Notes: generated from the letters alone by a model not told the origin. Positions 24,701 to 34,035 are shown, counted from the first letter of the stretch. The stretch: 49,963 nucleotides of DNA from an uncultured Veillonella sp. (GCA_902477915.1 CABSJA010000009.1:1-49963), one strand, 5' to 3'. Program-made: numbers and translations.

Positions 24701-25111
24701 TTAATCCTGGTTTGTAAGCATTGTTTTGGTAGAGTTGAATACCGCTAGGTATACGATAGCACCACCGATAAATAATGTGACTTGCATAGGTGCGCTGAAT
24801 TGATCGACACGCCATAATGCAAAGGCGTAGAAGAACATTGTCACTAGCATGATGAGGAATGCGATGATAACGCGTACATTGGTGTTAACTGCTAGGGACG
24901 TAGTAATGCGAGATTTATTGAGTATTACATAAATTAAGGATACGATGATGTCTGCTGTAAAGATGGAGAATACATAATTGAGATCGAACTCTCCAAATAG
25001 AACTACAGCCAAGCCGATAAAGCTGAGCCCAAAGAATAGGCGTAATAAAATGCCTATAGTATTCGATTCATTGCGCTGTGCACGACGCTCTTTGCGATTT
25101 AAATTTGCCAT
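24701..25111 (-). CDS. Four-helix membrane protein, function unknown
   Basis: 136 residues. A basic N-terminus (MANLNRKERRAQRNE) is followed by four membrane helices. No family recognised. On the minus strand GGGAGG lies five bases before the ATG at 25111, preferred over an upstream in-frame ATG at 25132 that precedes the Shine-Dalgarno. Monocistronic. Confidence 0.75.
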   Translation of the reverse strand: MANLNRKERRAQRNESNTIGILLRLFFGLSFIGLAVVLFGEFDLNYVFSIFTADIIVSLIYVILNKSRITTSLAVNTNVRVIIAFLIMLVTMFFYAFALWRVDQFSAPMQVTLFIGGAIVYLAVFNSTKTMLTNQD

Positions 25112-25341
25112 GAAAGCCTCCCTATTTTTCATAGTAGATTTAGTCTGTATGTTTATTATATATCACAATGTACAGCTATGATACAGTATTAGTAAATTTA
25201 TTTATTGTTATATTACTATATAAGGTATAACTCCATAGTTATATGAGGTTTACTAATGTAATAATTTAGAAAATAAATGTGTAGCTATATGAGATGTAAC
25301 GTATAGTTATCATAGAATATGAGTGCATAAAGAGAGAGAGT

Positions 25342-26301
25342 ATGATTCAAGTTATTCTTACCTATATTGTTAACGTTATTATTGTATTTATCTTCTTCCC
25401 GATTTTAGAGTCCGCAGTTCAATACGTATATCCTTTTTCTTGGGCGTGGCTTATGAAACCACTACAATTAGCGGATAAGTTAGAGGTGTATATCGTTATA
25501 GCCGTTGCATTGCCTATTATAGTGGCTATAGGATTATTTTTGCCGCCTTTTAGTTGGATTGCTCATGCGATGCAAGGTGAAAGAAAACCAAGTGCAGAAG
25601 AATCGGCCTATCTTGAACCAATATTTGAAAAATTATGTGCCTATAGTGAGGTAAAACGTGATTCACTAACTGTGCGTATGCGTAATGATGAGGATATCAA
25701 TGCCTTTGCTTCGGGAATCAATCATATTACGATACATACAGGTGCCTTACGAGCATTAAGTGAGGATCAATTGGTAGGCGTTTTGGCGCATGAGCTAGGT
25801 CATTTGCGTCATCGCGACACCATTTACTTAACTATAACCTATGCCATGGATCGACTCGGGCAATTGATTTTGAATCTTGTAATATTGCTTAACTTCGCAT
25901 TGAATATACTGGCGATTATACCTATTGTTAATATTGTAGTTCGCATTATTCAATTAGCTATAGTTATTATGATTACAGCGGTGGAATATATATTACAGTT
26001 ACCAAAGTGGATAACCTATTATTTTGATAGCCGTCGTCGTGAGTATGCTGCTGATGCGTACGCTGTATCAATTGGTTTAGGCCGAGAATTGCGGGATGGC
26101 CTCGTTTCATTGGGTTTAGCGACTGACCAAATTGGCATGCTTGAGAATGGTGAATTATATGATTGTGAAAGTACGGGATTTTTTAGCCGTTTATTTATTA
26201 CTCATCCAAGAATGATTAAACGAATTCAGCGTATCGATGAAGGTATAGAAGTATACGAATTGAAAAAAAGTCTTATGTGGAATCGACTGTTAAGAAACTA
26301 G
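25342..26301 (+). CDS. M48-family (HtpX-like) membrane metalloprotease
   Basis: 319 residues. Two N-terminal membrane helices, then the zinc motif HELGH (150-154) in LAHELGHLRHRD, two more hydrophobic segments (about 170-220) and the third ligand region SRRREYAADAYAV with Glu near 234. HtpX-like proteases degrade damaged membrane proteins. The ribosome site is purine-rich (AGAGAGAG) rather than canonical. No operon partner. Confidence 0.87.
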   Translation: MIQVILTYIVNVIIVFIFFPILESAVQYVYPFSWAWLMKPLQLADKLEVYIVIAVALPIIVAIGLFLPPFSWIAHAMQGERKPSAEESAYLEPIFEKLCAYSEVKRDSLTVRMRNDEDINAFASGINHITIHTGALRALSEDQLVGVLAHELGHLRHRDTIYLTITYAMDRLGQLILNLVILLNFALNILAIIPIVNIVVRIIQLAIVIMITAVEYILQLPKWITYYFDSRRREYAADAYAVSIGLGRELRDGLVSLGLATDQIGMLENGELYDCESTGFFSRLFITHPRMIKRIQRIDEGIEVYELKKSLMWNRLLRN

Positions 26302-26450
26302 GTATATATTACATAGAGGAAAAATAGCGGGATATACTATGAGGTCTTATATTATATAAAATTAAAATAGAGGTCTTAATATAGAGGCTTTCATCCATAA
26401 ATACGAACGATTAGTAAATTTAATATAATTATCATTCGGAAAATTTAGGT

Positions 26451-26486
26451 CCATTCATTGAATGGAGCTTTCACATATGGTACAAT
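26451..26486 (+). promoter_or_regulatory. purB promoter with dyad on the -35
   Basis: TTGAAT (26458-26463) and TACAAT (26481-26486) are spaced by 17 bp. A perfect 15-bp dyad CCATTCA-T-TGAATGG (26451-26465) covers the -35 element, a likely repressor site. Confidence 0.65.
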
Positions 26487-26529
26487 TATTTTATAAGAAA
26501 TCTAGCTTTTATCATGCAAAGGAGACATC

Positions 26530-27825
26530 ATGATACCACGTTATACACGAGAAGAAATGGGCCATATTTGGAGCGAACGCAACGAGTTCGACACAATGTT
26601 ATTGGTAGAAACATTGGCATCCGAGGCACAAGCTGAGTTGGGCGTTATCCCTAAAGAAGCGGCTAAAGCCATTCGCGAAAAGGGCAATTTCGACGTTGAA
26701 CGCATTCATGAAATCGAAAAGGAAACAAACCACGATATCATTTCCTTCGTAACAGCAGTAGGCGAATACGTAGGTCCTGAAGCGGCTAAATATATCCACC
26801 TTGGCCTTACATCTACTGACGTTAAAGATACAGCACTTGGTTACATGATGAAACAAGCATGCGACATCTTGATTGAAGACTTGAAACGCTTGCACGAAGT
26901 ATTGCGTCGTCGCGCAGCTGAGTTCAAATACACACCTATGATTGGCCGTACTCACGGTATTCACGGCGAACCAACTACATTTGGCTTGAAATTAGCATTG
27001 TGGATGGCCGAAGTAGAACGCGACATCGAACGCATGGAACATGCTCGTAAAAGCGTAGCTGTTGGTAAATTGTCCGGTGCTGTTGGTACATATTCCAACA
27101 TCGATCCATTCGTAGAACAATATGTATGCGAAAAATTAGGTCTTGAGCCTGTTAAAATCGCTACGCAAGTAGTACAACGTGACCGTCACGCTGAATTGTT
27201 GTCCACTATTGCTGTTGTAGGTGGCACATTAGATAAAATCGCTTTGGAAATCCGTCACTTGCAACGTACAGAGGTGCGCGAAGCAGAAGAATACTTCAGC
27301 CCTAAACAAAAGGGTTCCTCCGCAATGCCTCATAAACGTAATCCTATTACATGTGAAAGAATTTGCGGTATGGCTCGCTTGCTTCGTGGCTACGCTCAAT
27401 CTGCTTACGAAGACCAAGCTTTGTGGCATGAACGCGATATTTCCCACAGTTCTGTAGAACGTGTTATTTTGCCAGATGCAACAATTGCATTGAACTACAT
27501 GCTTCACCTTACAATTCGCACTATCGATAAATTGTTGGTATATCCTGAAACAATGCTTAAAAACCTCAACCTTACAGGCGGCCTTGTATTCAGCCAAACA
27601 ATTTTGACTCACCTTGTAGACAAAGGTGCAGTACGTGACGAAGCATACCGTTGGGTTCAAAAATACGCTATGGAACGCTGGCTTGAAGGCAAAGATTTCG
27701 CAACAGGTCTTAAATCTGATGAAAACATCAAGAAATATATGACTGCTGAAGAAATCGATGCATGCTTCGATCCTCATAAATTGTTAAAACATGTTGATAC
27801 AATCATGGCTCGCTTTGGCCTATAA
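26530..27825 (+). CDS. purB: Adenylosuccinate lyase
   Basis: 431 residues, fumarase/aspartase superfamily. The signature SSAMPHKRNP lies near residue 263 and HLGLTSTDVKDTA near 96. It performs two steps of purine synthesis: SAICAR to AICAR with fumarate release, and adenylosuccinate to AMP. AAAGGAG precedes the start. purA, the enzyme that makes adenylosuccinate, is 2.3 kb downstream but not in the same operon. Confidence 0.96.
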   Translation: MIPRYTREEMGHIWSERNEFDTMLLVETLASEAQAELGVIPKEAAKAIREKGNFDVERIHEIEKETNHDIISFVTAVGEYVGPEAAKYIHLGLTSTDVKDTALGYMMKQACDILIEDLKRLHEVLRRRAAEFKYTPMIGRTHGIHGEPTTFGLKLALWMAEVERDIERMEHARKSVAVGKLSGAVGTYSNIDPFVEQYVCEKLGLEPVKIATQVVQRDRHAELLSTIAVVGGTLDKIALEIRHLQRTEVREAEEYFSPKQKGSSAMPHKRNPITCERICGMARLLRGYAQSAYEDQALWHERDISHSSVERVILPDATIALNYMLHLTIRTIDKLLVYPETMLKNLNLTGGLVFSQTILTHLVDKGAVRDEAYRWVQKYAMERWLEGKDFATGLKSDENIKKYMTAEEIDACFDPHKLLKHVDTIMARFGL

Positions 27826-27861
27826 TTGTAGGGTACTTCCCATATAACATATGAAAGACTA

Positions 27862-27927
27862 GGGTAGGTATAGACCAATCAGCCTATAGCACGTGCATTA
27901 GGTGTTGGCTATATCTATCCTTTTTAT
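27862..27927 (+). terminator. Imperfect terminator hairpin after purB
   Basis: GGGTAGGTATAG and TATATCTATCC can pair with a wobble and a mismatch, with inner pairing. TTTTTATTTT follows. Confidence 0.6.
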
Positions 27928-28035
27928 TTTGAAAGCAACCTGTTATTTCCGCTATTTTACGGATAATTACGAGCTAGTTTCCTAGTAAGCATCTCTGTAT
28001 CTTAGGGAAAATTAGCTATTGTATTAGGAGGTTAT

Positions 28036-29184
28036 ATGAAACGTATCATACGAAAGTACGGACCGCCTATTTTTCACTGTATTAATGACTTTGGACAAGG
28101 TTCACTAGCGGCGCTCATACCGTTCTTTATCGCTAATTTTGGCCTTAATTACTATCAATCGGCGTCCATTATTTTCTGTAACACCGTGGTGGCTTCCGTT
28201 GCTCAACCTATCTTGGGGTATGTGGCGGATCGGTGGCGCGTGCCGTGGTTCATTCCTGTAGGCTTTACCGTAACATTAGTCTCTATTAGCGCCATTGCAC
28301 TGGCGACGAGCTATGAGATGATACTAGCTCTATCGCTTATTGCAGGGATTGGGGCCGCACTGTTCCATCCTGAGGCGGCTCTCCTTGTAAACCGCACGCA
28401 ATCCAATGAACTTGGTAATGCCATGGGACGCTTTGCGGTAGGTGGCAGCGCTGGTTTTGCACTGGGTCCACTCCTTGCTGGTGGTGTGTACGTCTTTGGC
28501 GGTCAATTCCTTTGGCTGTTCACCGTAATTGCATTGATTGGCGTGTTGCTGTATATGTATGCCTTTACTGGCTCTACAAATACCGATGTTATTGGTGAAA
28601 GTAAAAGCTCTGTTAAGTCCACTAACACTGGCACTAATGATTGGGTTAGCTTCGGCAAATTATTCTTTGTAATAGCATCTCGGTCCATATTGTTCTCTGT
28701 ACTATCCATCTTTATTCCTATTTTGTATATTACAGTTATCAATGGAGAAGCCAGTGCATCGAGTTTAGCTTTAACGATGTACTTTGCAATGGGCGCTGTT
28801 CTTACCTATATGGGCGGGGCGTTGTCAGATAAATTAGGTTTCCTTAAAACAGTTCGCTTGGGTAATCTTATCTTCTTGCCATCTGTCTTAGTGTTTATCT
28901 TTGTACCTAACATCTGGGGCTTTTTCGGTGCCATGATCCCAATGGCCTTTGGTGTATTTTCACAATACGGGCCAATTACGGTACTAGGTCAAAAATACCT
29001 GGCTAAAAATGCAGGCTTTGCGTCTGGTATTACACTAGGGCTAGGCATTACCTTAGGTGGCCTTGTAGCGCCATATGTAGGTCATATAGCTGATATCTAT
29101 GACGTACAAACTGCATTGATGACACTGATCCCTGTAGGGGCTGTAGGATTACTTATGAGCTTTTGGCTTAAGGAACCTAAATAG
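28036..29184 (+). CDS. MFS transporter, fosmidomycin-resistance (Fsr) type
   Basis: 382 residues, twelve predicted membrane helices. The N-terminus (HCINDFGQGSLAALIPFFI) and GYVADRWRVPWFIPVG resemble Fsr-type exporters; GRFAVGGSAGFALGPLLAGG is the MFS helix-5 motif region. The substrate is inferred only from family resemblance. AGGAGG precedes the ATG. Monocistronic. Confidence 0.82.
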   Translation: MKRIIRKYGPPIFHCINDFGQGSLAALIPFFIANFGLNYYQSASIIFCNTVVASVAQPILGYVADRWRVPWFIPVGFTVTLVSISAIALATSYEMILALSLIAGIGAALFHPEAALLVNRTQSNELGNAMGRFAVGGSAGFALGPLLAGGVYVFGGQFLWLFTVIALIGVLLYMYAFTGSTNTDVIGESKSSVKSTNTGTNDWVSFGKLFFVIASRSILFSVLSIFIPILYITVINGEASASSLALTMYFAMGAVLTYMGGALSDKLGFLKTVRLGNLIFLPSVLVFIFVPNIWGFFGAMIPMAFGVFSQYGPITVLGQKYLAKNAGFASGITLGLGITLGGLVAPYVGHIADIYDVQTALMTLIPVGAVGLLMSFWLKEPK

Positions 29185-29268
29185 TACTTGAGTGACAGGA
29201 AGAACTTGATAATATAGTTGCATTGAATTACTAAAATAGAATATTTTGACTAGTTAAAATGTCAATAT

Positions 29269-29297
29269 ATGGGAGGTGACCATTGGTCACCTCCCAT
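29269..29297. repeat. Palindrome, copy 2 of the GGTGACCATTGGTCACC element
   Basis: A 14-bp perfect stem, ATGGGAGGTGACCA with its complement around a single T. The core at 29275-29291 is identical to that at 12532-12548. It could also end the transporter transcript, as TTTGTTT follows. Confidence 0.7.
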
Positions 29298-29366
29298 TTG
29301 TTTACTTTAAGGGTCTAGATATTTATATTGGATATAGTAAGACTTTAAATTTCTATATCTCTATAT

Positions 29367-29406
29367 CTTTACTGAATATATGTTTTAACATATAATTTAG
29401 GTAAAG
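29367..29406 (+). promoter_or_regulatory. Promoter/operator of the RelE-XRE toxin-antitoxin pair
   Basis: TTTACT (29368-29373) and TATAAT (29391-29396) are spaced by exactly 17 bp. The whole promoter lies in an imperfect inverted repeat, CTTTAC...CATATAATTTAGGTAAAG, as expected for autoregulation by the antitoxin. Confidence 0.6.
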
Positions 29407-29433
29407 ATTTCTTCTAGCATTAGGAGGAACTAA

Positions 29434-29784
29434 ATGGATGCCTTTTCTGTAGTTTTTTATGAAACTCTAAGTGGCGAAAAACCTGCAAAAGCATTTTTAA
29501 ATGAACTTTCAGATAAACAAAGGGCTAAAACAATTCGAGATTTAAAAATACTTGAACTATGTGGCAATCGTTTACGAGAACCACAGTCTAAATATTTAGA
29601 AGAGGGTATTTATGAGTTGCGAACGAAGCAAGGTTCAAATATTTCTAGAATATTGTATTTCTTTTTTGTGGGAAAGCGAATTGTTTTAACAAATGGTTTT
29701 GTAAAGAAATCTATGAAAACACCTAAGAGTGCCATAGAATTAGCTGTTAAATATAAGAATGATTATATCGAGAGGTATACATAA
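29434..29784 (+). CDS. RelE/HigB-type toxin (Gp49-like)
   Basis: 116 residues. The fold features of RelE/ParE-superfamily Gp49-like toxins are present: an N-terminal strand (FSVVFYETLSG), two helices, and the strand pattern GIYELRTKQGSNISRILYFFFVGKRIVLTNGFVKKSMKTP. Such toxins usually cut mRNA on the ribosome. AGGAGG precedes the ATG. The toxin comes first, the HigBA order, and the antitoxin starts one base after its stop. Confidence 0.87.
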   Translation: MDAFSVVFYETLSGEKPAKAFLNELSDKQRAKTIRDLKILELCGNRLREPQSKYLEEGIYELRTKQGSNISRILYFFFVGKRIVLTNGFVKKSMKTPKSAIELAVKYKNDYIERYT

Positions 29785-29785
29785 T

Positions 29786-30058
29786 ATGGAAACGTTAGAT
29801 CAATATTTAGAGAAACAATTGAAAAATCCGAAGTTTAAAAAAGAGTGGGATGCATTAGATGATGAGTATCAAATTATTCAGAATATAGTTGAAGCACGAT
29901 TGGCAGCTCATATGACGCAAATGCAGTTATCCGAATTAACAGGTATTACTCAGTCTGATATTAGTAAGATTGAAAATGGCAATGGTAATCCATCTTTGAA
30001 GACTTTACAGAAAATAGCTCATGCTTTTGGGAAGAAACTAAAGATTGAATTTGTATAA
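29786..30058 (+). CDS. XRE-family antitoxin (HigA-like)
   Basis: 90 residues. The C-terminal half is a helix-turn-helix of the Cro/C1 type (ARLAAHMTQMQLSELTGITQS and DISKIENGNGNPSLKTLQKIA). The N-terminus (METLDQYLEKQLKNPKFKKEW) is likely the toxin-neutralising part. The ATG at 29786 lies one base after the toxin stop. It should repress the promoter at 29367-29406. Confidence 0.88.
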   Translation: METLDQYLEKQLKNPKFKKEWDALDDEYQIIQNIVEARLAAHMTQMQLSELTGITQSDISKIENGNGNPSLKTLQKIAHAFGKKLKIEFV

Positions 30059-30063
30059 ATACT

Positions 30064-30092
30064 TTCACAGAGTCCGAACATTGTTGTATAAT
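30064..30092 (+). promoter_or_regulatory. purA promoter
   Basis: TTCACA (30064-30069) and TATAAT (30087-30092) with a 17-bp spacer, immediately after the antitoxin stop codon. Confidence 0.6.
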
Positions 30093-30132
30093 GTTAGTGA
30101 ATTATTTAGACTTTCACATGGAGGATATAGAT

Positions 30133-31416
30133 ATGGCAACAAGTATGGTTATCGGCACTCAATGGGGTGACGAGGGTAAAGGTAAAATCGTTGACTGGAT
30201 TGCGGAACGTGCAGACGTTGTAGTGCGCAGTCAAGGTGGTAATAATGCAGGTCATACTGTTGTGGTAGATGACAAAGCATTTGCTCTTCGCCTTTTACCA
30301 AGCGGCATTTTGTACGATAACAAACAAAATATCGTTGGTACTGGTGTTGTAATCGACCCTAAAGTATTGTTACAAGAAATCGAAGGCCTTGAAAAACAAG
30401 GTAAATCTGCAAAATCCCTTCATATTTCTGACCGTGCGCATGTTATCATGCCATATCATATCGCTTTAGATAATGCAGAGGAAGCATCCAAAGGTGATGC
30501 TAAAATCGGTACTACTAAAAATGGTATCGGTCCTTGCTACGCTGATAAAATTAACCGTATTGGCATCCGTATCTGCGACTTATATGACCTTGAAACATTC
30601 AAACAAAAATTAGCATATAATGTAGAATTCAAAAACAAAATGCTTACTAAGGTGTATGATGCTGAACCTGTTAACTATGATGAAATCTTAGCGGATTACA
30701 TCAAATACGCTGAAGCGTTGAAACCATATGTAACAGATACTAACATCGCTGTTCTTAAAGCAGTTAAAGAGGACAAAAAGGTATTGTTCGAAGGCGCTCA
30801 AGCTACTATGCTTGACCTTGACCATGGTACATATCCATTCGTAACATCCTCTCATCCAATCGCTGGTGGTGCTTCCACAGGCGCTGGTATTGGTCCAAAC
30901 TACTTGAAAAATATCTTCGGTGTTGTAAAAGCGTATGCAACACGCGTTGGTGCAGGCCCATTCCCTACAGAGCTTCTTGATGAAACTGGCGATAACCTTC
31001 GTGAACTTGGTCATGAGTTCGGTACTGTAACTGGTCGTCCTCGTCGTTGCGGTTGGTTAGACCTTATGGTTGTAAAATATGCTGCAGGTCTTAACAGCTT
31101 AGATTATCTCGCTATTACACGCTTGGATATCCTTGATTCCTTCAAAGAATTGAAAATCTGCGTAGGTTACAAATTGAATGGTAAAGATGTAGAAGGCTTC
31201 CCAGCTAACTTGAAAGATCTTGAAGCATGCGAAGCTGTTTACGAAACATTGCCAGGTTGGGAAACAGATATCTCTGGTATCCGCAAATACGAAGATCTTC
31301 CTGAAAATGCTCGCAAATATGTAGAACGCATTGCAGAAGTAACAGGTGTACCTTTGGGTATCGTATCCGTAGGTCCTAACCGTAACCAAACAATCGATTT
31401 AGTAAACGTATTCTAA
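30133..31416 (+). CDS. purA: Adenylosuccinate synthetase
   Basis: 427 residues. GTP-dependent ligation of IMP and aspartate, the first committed step to AMP. The P-loop region GTQWGDEGKGK is at residues 8-18; FEGAQATMLDLDHGTYPFVTSS and VGAGPFPTEL are conserved. The ATG at 30133 has GGAGG eight bases upstream; an in-frame ATG at 30091 lies within the promoter -10 and was rejected. Confidence 0.96.
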   Translation: MATSMVIGTQWGDEGKGKIVDWIAERADVVVRSQGGNNAGHTVVVDDKAFALRLLPSGILYDNKQNIVGTGVVIDPKVLLQEIEGLEKQGKSAKSLHISDRAHVIMPYHIALDNAEEASKGDAKIGTTKNGIGPCYADKINRIGIRICDLYDLETFKQKLAYNVEFKNKMLTKVYDAEPVNYDEILADYIKYAEALKPYVTDTNIAVLKAVKEDKKVLFEGAQATMLDLDHGTYPFVTSSHPIAGGASTGAGIGPNYLKNIFGVVKAYATRVGAGPFPTELLDETGDNLRELGHEFGTVTGRPRRCGWLDLMVVKYAAGLNSLDYLAITRLDILDSFKELKICVGYKLNGKDVEGFPANLKDLEACEAVYETLPGWETDISGIRKYEDLPENARKYVERIAEVTGVPLGIVSVGPNRNQTIDLVNVF

Positions 31417-31440
31417 GCTATATCAATTTGATATAATAGG

Positions 31441-31501
31441 ATTGCTCTAGAGTAGGCTAGAATTTATCATTATAAATTCTATGGTTTTTCTACTATGCAA
31501 T
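31441..31501 (+). other. Nested stem structure in the purA 3' region
   Basis: Three collinear stems nest: ATTGC/GCAAT (31441-31445/31497-31501), AGTAG/CTACT (31451-31455/31490-31494) and AGAATTTA/TAAATTCT (31459-31466/31473-31480). It lies between purA and its terminator; the role is unknown. Confidence 0.4.
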
Positions 31502-31523
31502 CGATTTATAGAATTATACAGAT

Positions 31524-31549
31524 AAGGCCCCTCCATGAGGGGTCTTTTG
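31524..31549 (+). terminator. Intrinsic terminator after purA
   Basis: AAGGCCCCTC pairs with GAGGGGTCT around loop CAT, then TTTTG. Confidence 0.85.
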
Positions 31550-31956
31550 TATTGAAAGTCATTAGAACACAAAATCGGTATAGTTTATATCTAATCCTTT
31601 CGGTTGCTAATGTAGTGCGGTATATCGAAGTATGCTATATGGTTATTAGAAAATAGCTATATCGAAAATTCTATAGAAAATAATTGTACAAAATCATTAT
31701 ATATACATTTTCGTGTATAACTAAATAAATCTATGAGATGAAAATTTATTTAAAATATTCATAGCGAATAGCCTATAGTGTGCTGAAATTAGTTTATAAT
31801 GTGGTAAAATTTACTCATATATAATTATTTGGTATTCATAATAAATTATTAAGATACAAATATAAAGAAAAAAATAGATTTACATTAAGAAATAGTATAT
31901 AATAGTATCAATAAGTAGATTGACATTTTTTGATACGGATTTGAGGAGTTAAAGAT
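31550..31956. other. Intergenic region before the ArsR-type gene
   Basis: About 400 AT-rich bases. No gene or strong repeat is seen. TTGACA at about 31920 is followed by ATTTTTTGATACGG, and GAGGAG lies before the ATG at 31957. Confidence 0.4.
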
Positions 31957-32301
31957 ATGGTTGAAGTTTCTTATGAACGTTTAGCTACGATTTTTAAGGC
32001 ATTAAGCGATGAAACAAGATTACACATCATCGATATGTTGTCTTGCAATGAATTATGTGCAGCTGATATTTTAGCTAGCTTCAATTTATCCCAATCTACG
32101 TTGAGCTACCATATGAAAATCTTAATTGATGCAGGTGTAGTTAACTCTCAACGTAATGGCTTATGGACACGTTACTCCATTAACGAAGCTACATTTGGCG
32201 ACATTCTAGAAATCATCCCTCAATTATATAAATCTAAGGATGAGTGCATTTGCGCGCAAATTAAATACTGCCGTATTTCTGAGCACGAAAAAGAAGCGTA
32301 A
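31957..32301 (+). CDS. ArsR/SmtB-family regulator
   Basis: 114 residues with a winged helix (ALSDETRLHIIDMLSCNELCAADI, then LSQSTLSYHMKILIDAGVV). Cys30 and Cys34 lie at the position of the ArsR metal/arsenic site, but the usual ELCVCDL is ELCAADI, so the second Cys of the pair is lost. Cys97, Cys99 and Cys105 near the C-terminus could complete a metal or redox site. The gene is followed after two bases by dinB, so it probably controls or is cotranscribed with the polymerase. The inducer is unknown. Confidence 0.88.
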   Translation: MVEVSYERLATIFKALSDETRLHIIDMLSCNELCAADILASFNLSQSTLSYHMKILIDAGVVNSQRNGLWTRYSINEATFGDILEIIPQLYKSKDECICAQIKYCRISEHEKEA

Positions 32302-32303
32302 CA

Positions 32304-33590
32304 ATGAGACGTTGGATTATGCATGTTGATATGGATGCATTCTTCGCGTCCATCGAACAACTGGATCATCCAGAATATAAAGGCCACCCCGTTATCGTGG
32401 GTGGTCTTTCTTCACGTGGCGTTGTTGCTACTTGTTCCTATGAGGCTCGTAAATTTGGGGTTCATTCTGCCATGCCTATCTCGAGGGCTAAGAAATTATG
32501 TCCTGATGGAATTTATGTGTATCCGCGCATGGACCGCTACAAAGAGGTATCGCATCAGATTTTTTCTATTATGAAAGAATTTACTCCCTACATTGAGCCA
32601 TTGTCTATCGATGAGGCCTTTCTTGAGGTAAGTGGTATGTCTACCATGTATAGTGGGCCTAAAGCGTTAGGTCGTGCCATCAAGGACCGTGTATATGAGA
32701 AGACAGGGCTCATCATCTCGGCGGGATTAGCACCTAATAAATTTTTAGCTAAACTAGCCTCTGATTTAGACAAGCCAGATGGCCTTGTAGTCATTCCTTA
32801 TGGTCGTGAAAAAGAGATTTTGGCTCCATTGCCTATTAAACGGATTTGGGGCGTAGGCCCTCATACGGAAAAACGGCTGAAAGCAGGGGGATTTCACTTG
32901 ATGCGTCACATTCAGGCCTTGCCTGATGAACGCAGTCTCATTCCCATTGTAGGCAATCAGGCGCGACGCATATGGGAACTGGCGAATGGCATTGATGAAC
33001 GTCCGGTGGAAACTGATCGTAAAATACAATCCATTGGGGCAGAGGAAACCTATGAAGAGGACCTCGTCGATGGCAGTGCTGTTGAACTTGAGTTTAGATA
33101 CTTTGCCAATCGTCTATCAAAGCGGTTACGGAAACGCAATCTTTTGGGGCATACCGTATCGATTAAGGTACGCTATGATGACTTCACTACCGTATCGCGG
33201 CAGAAACGATTAGACACACCGTCAGATCATGAGCATGTGTTCTTTGAAACAGCGCTACTCTTATGGAACAAGCTCATGCAAGATAAGACGACCGAACAAC
33301 CTAAAGGGACTATCTTTATAGATCCACCAGGCCCTATACGCTTGTTAGGTCTTACCGTAAGTGGTCTCGATGAAGAGGTACCGATGCAGGATAGCCTCTT
33401 TGAGTCGCCCCGGAATGAAACCGAAAATAAGTTGGCTGGTGTACTAGATTCCTTAGAATCTAAGTTTGGCGAGACTGCTGTTATGAGCGGTGCTCTATGG
33501 CAGCGCTTTCACGGAGAAAATGGGGCGCGTAGAAAGAGATCAGAACTTAAGGCTGCAGTAGATGCACAATCTACTAACGAGGATGTATAA
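32304..33590 (+). CDS. dinB: DNA polymerase IV (Y-family)
   Basis: 428 residues. Translesion polymerase. The catalytic acidic residues are present: Asp9 in MHVDMDAFFAS, and Asp103-Glu104 in SIDEAFLEV. The little-finger domain occupies about 240-360. The beta-clamp motif may lie in the QDSLF stretch near residue 370. The N-terminus (RRWIMHVDMDAFFASIEQ) is normal. Two bases separate it from the ArsR-type gene, an unusual partner; no LexA-type site was identified upstream. Confidence 0.94.
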   Translation: MRRWIMHVDMDAFFASIEQLDHPEYKGHPVIVGGLSSRGVVATCSYEARKFGVHSAMPISRAKKLCPDGIYVYPRMDRYKEVSHQIFSIMKEFTPYIEPLSIDEAFLEVSGMSTMYSGPKALGRAIKDRVYEKTGLIISAGLAPNKFLAKLASDLDKPDGLVVIPYGREKEILAPLPIKRIWGVGPHTEKRLKAGGFHLMRHIQALPDERSLIPIVGNQARRIWELANGIDERPVETDRKIQSIGAEETYEEDLVDGSAVELEFRYFANRLSKRLRKRNLLGHTVSIKVRYDDFTTVSRQKRLDTPSDHEHVFFETALLLWNKLMQDKTTEQPKGTIFIDPPGPIRLLGLTVSGLDEEVPMQDSLFESPRNETENKLAGVLDSLESKFGETAVMSGALWQRFHGENGARRKRSELKAAVDAQSTNEDV

Positions 33591-33699
33591 TTCCATATAA
33601 TAGACTCATAAACTTTATATTGAATACTTTCGCTAATATAAATGTTCATGTTACAATATGGATATAGTGTTTAGAAATTACCGCAAGAGAGGTATAGAT

Positions 33700-33984
33700 A
33701 TGAGTTTATTTCGTGTAGCCATCCATTATGGCATCAACAGCAACGGCTTCTTGTCCTATGATACAGAAGCAAAAACAGTATCCGTAGAGTTACCTGAACA
33801 AGAGTGGGTAGATAAGGTTATCGCTTACTTGAACGATGAACATGCTATCGAGCATGCTACAGGTCTTGATACATATGAACGGTTAACTGTAAAACCATTA
33901 GAGTCTTTAGACAATTTCAAATTAGCATTAACACGCATGTGGGAAGCCATCGATGTACAAGTCGACTGGAGCCGTCCAGCGTAA
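33700..33984 (+). CDS. Small conserved-looking protein, function unknown
   Basis: 94 residues, soluble, acidic, starting MSLFRVAIHYGINSNGF. No family recognised. The ATG at 33700 follows GAGAGG at 33687-33692; the longer in-frame start at 33658 would include leader sequence. Monocistronic, closed by a hairpin at 33995-34035. Confidence 0.7.
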   Translation: MSLFRVAIHYGINSNGFLSYDTEAKTVSVELPEQEWVDKVIAYLNDEHAIEHATGLDTYERLTVKPLESLDNFKLALTRMWEAIDVQVDWSRPA

Positions 33985-33994
33985 ATAAAATGAT

Positions 33995-34035
33995 ACCCCT
34001 TCATAGGCCTATTGGTACTATGAAGGGGTTCTCTT
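33995..34035 (+). terminator. Terminator hairpin
   Basis: ACCCCTTCATA (33995-34005) pairs with TATGAAGGGGT (34019-34029). The T-run (TCTCTTATT) is weak. Confidence 0.65.
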
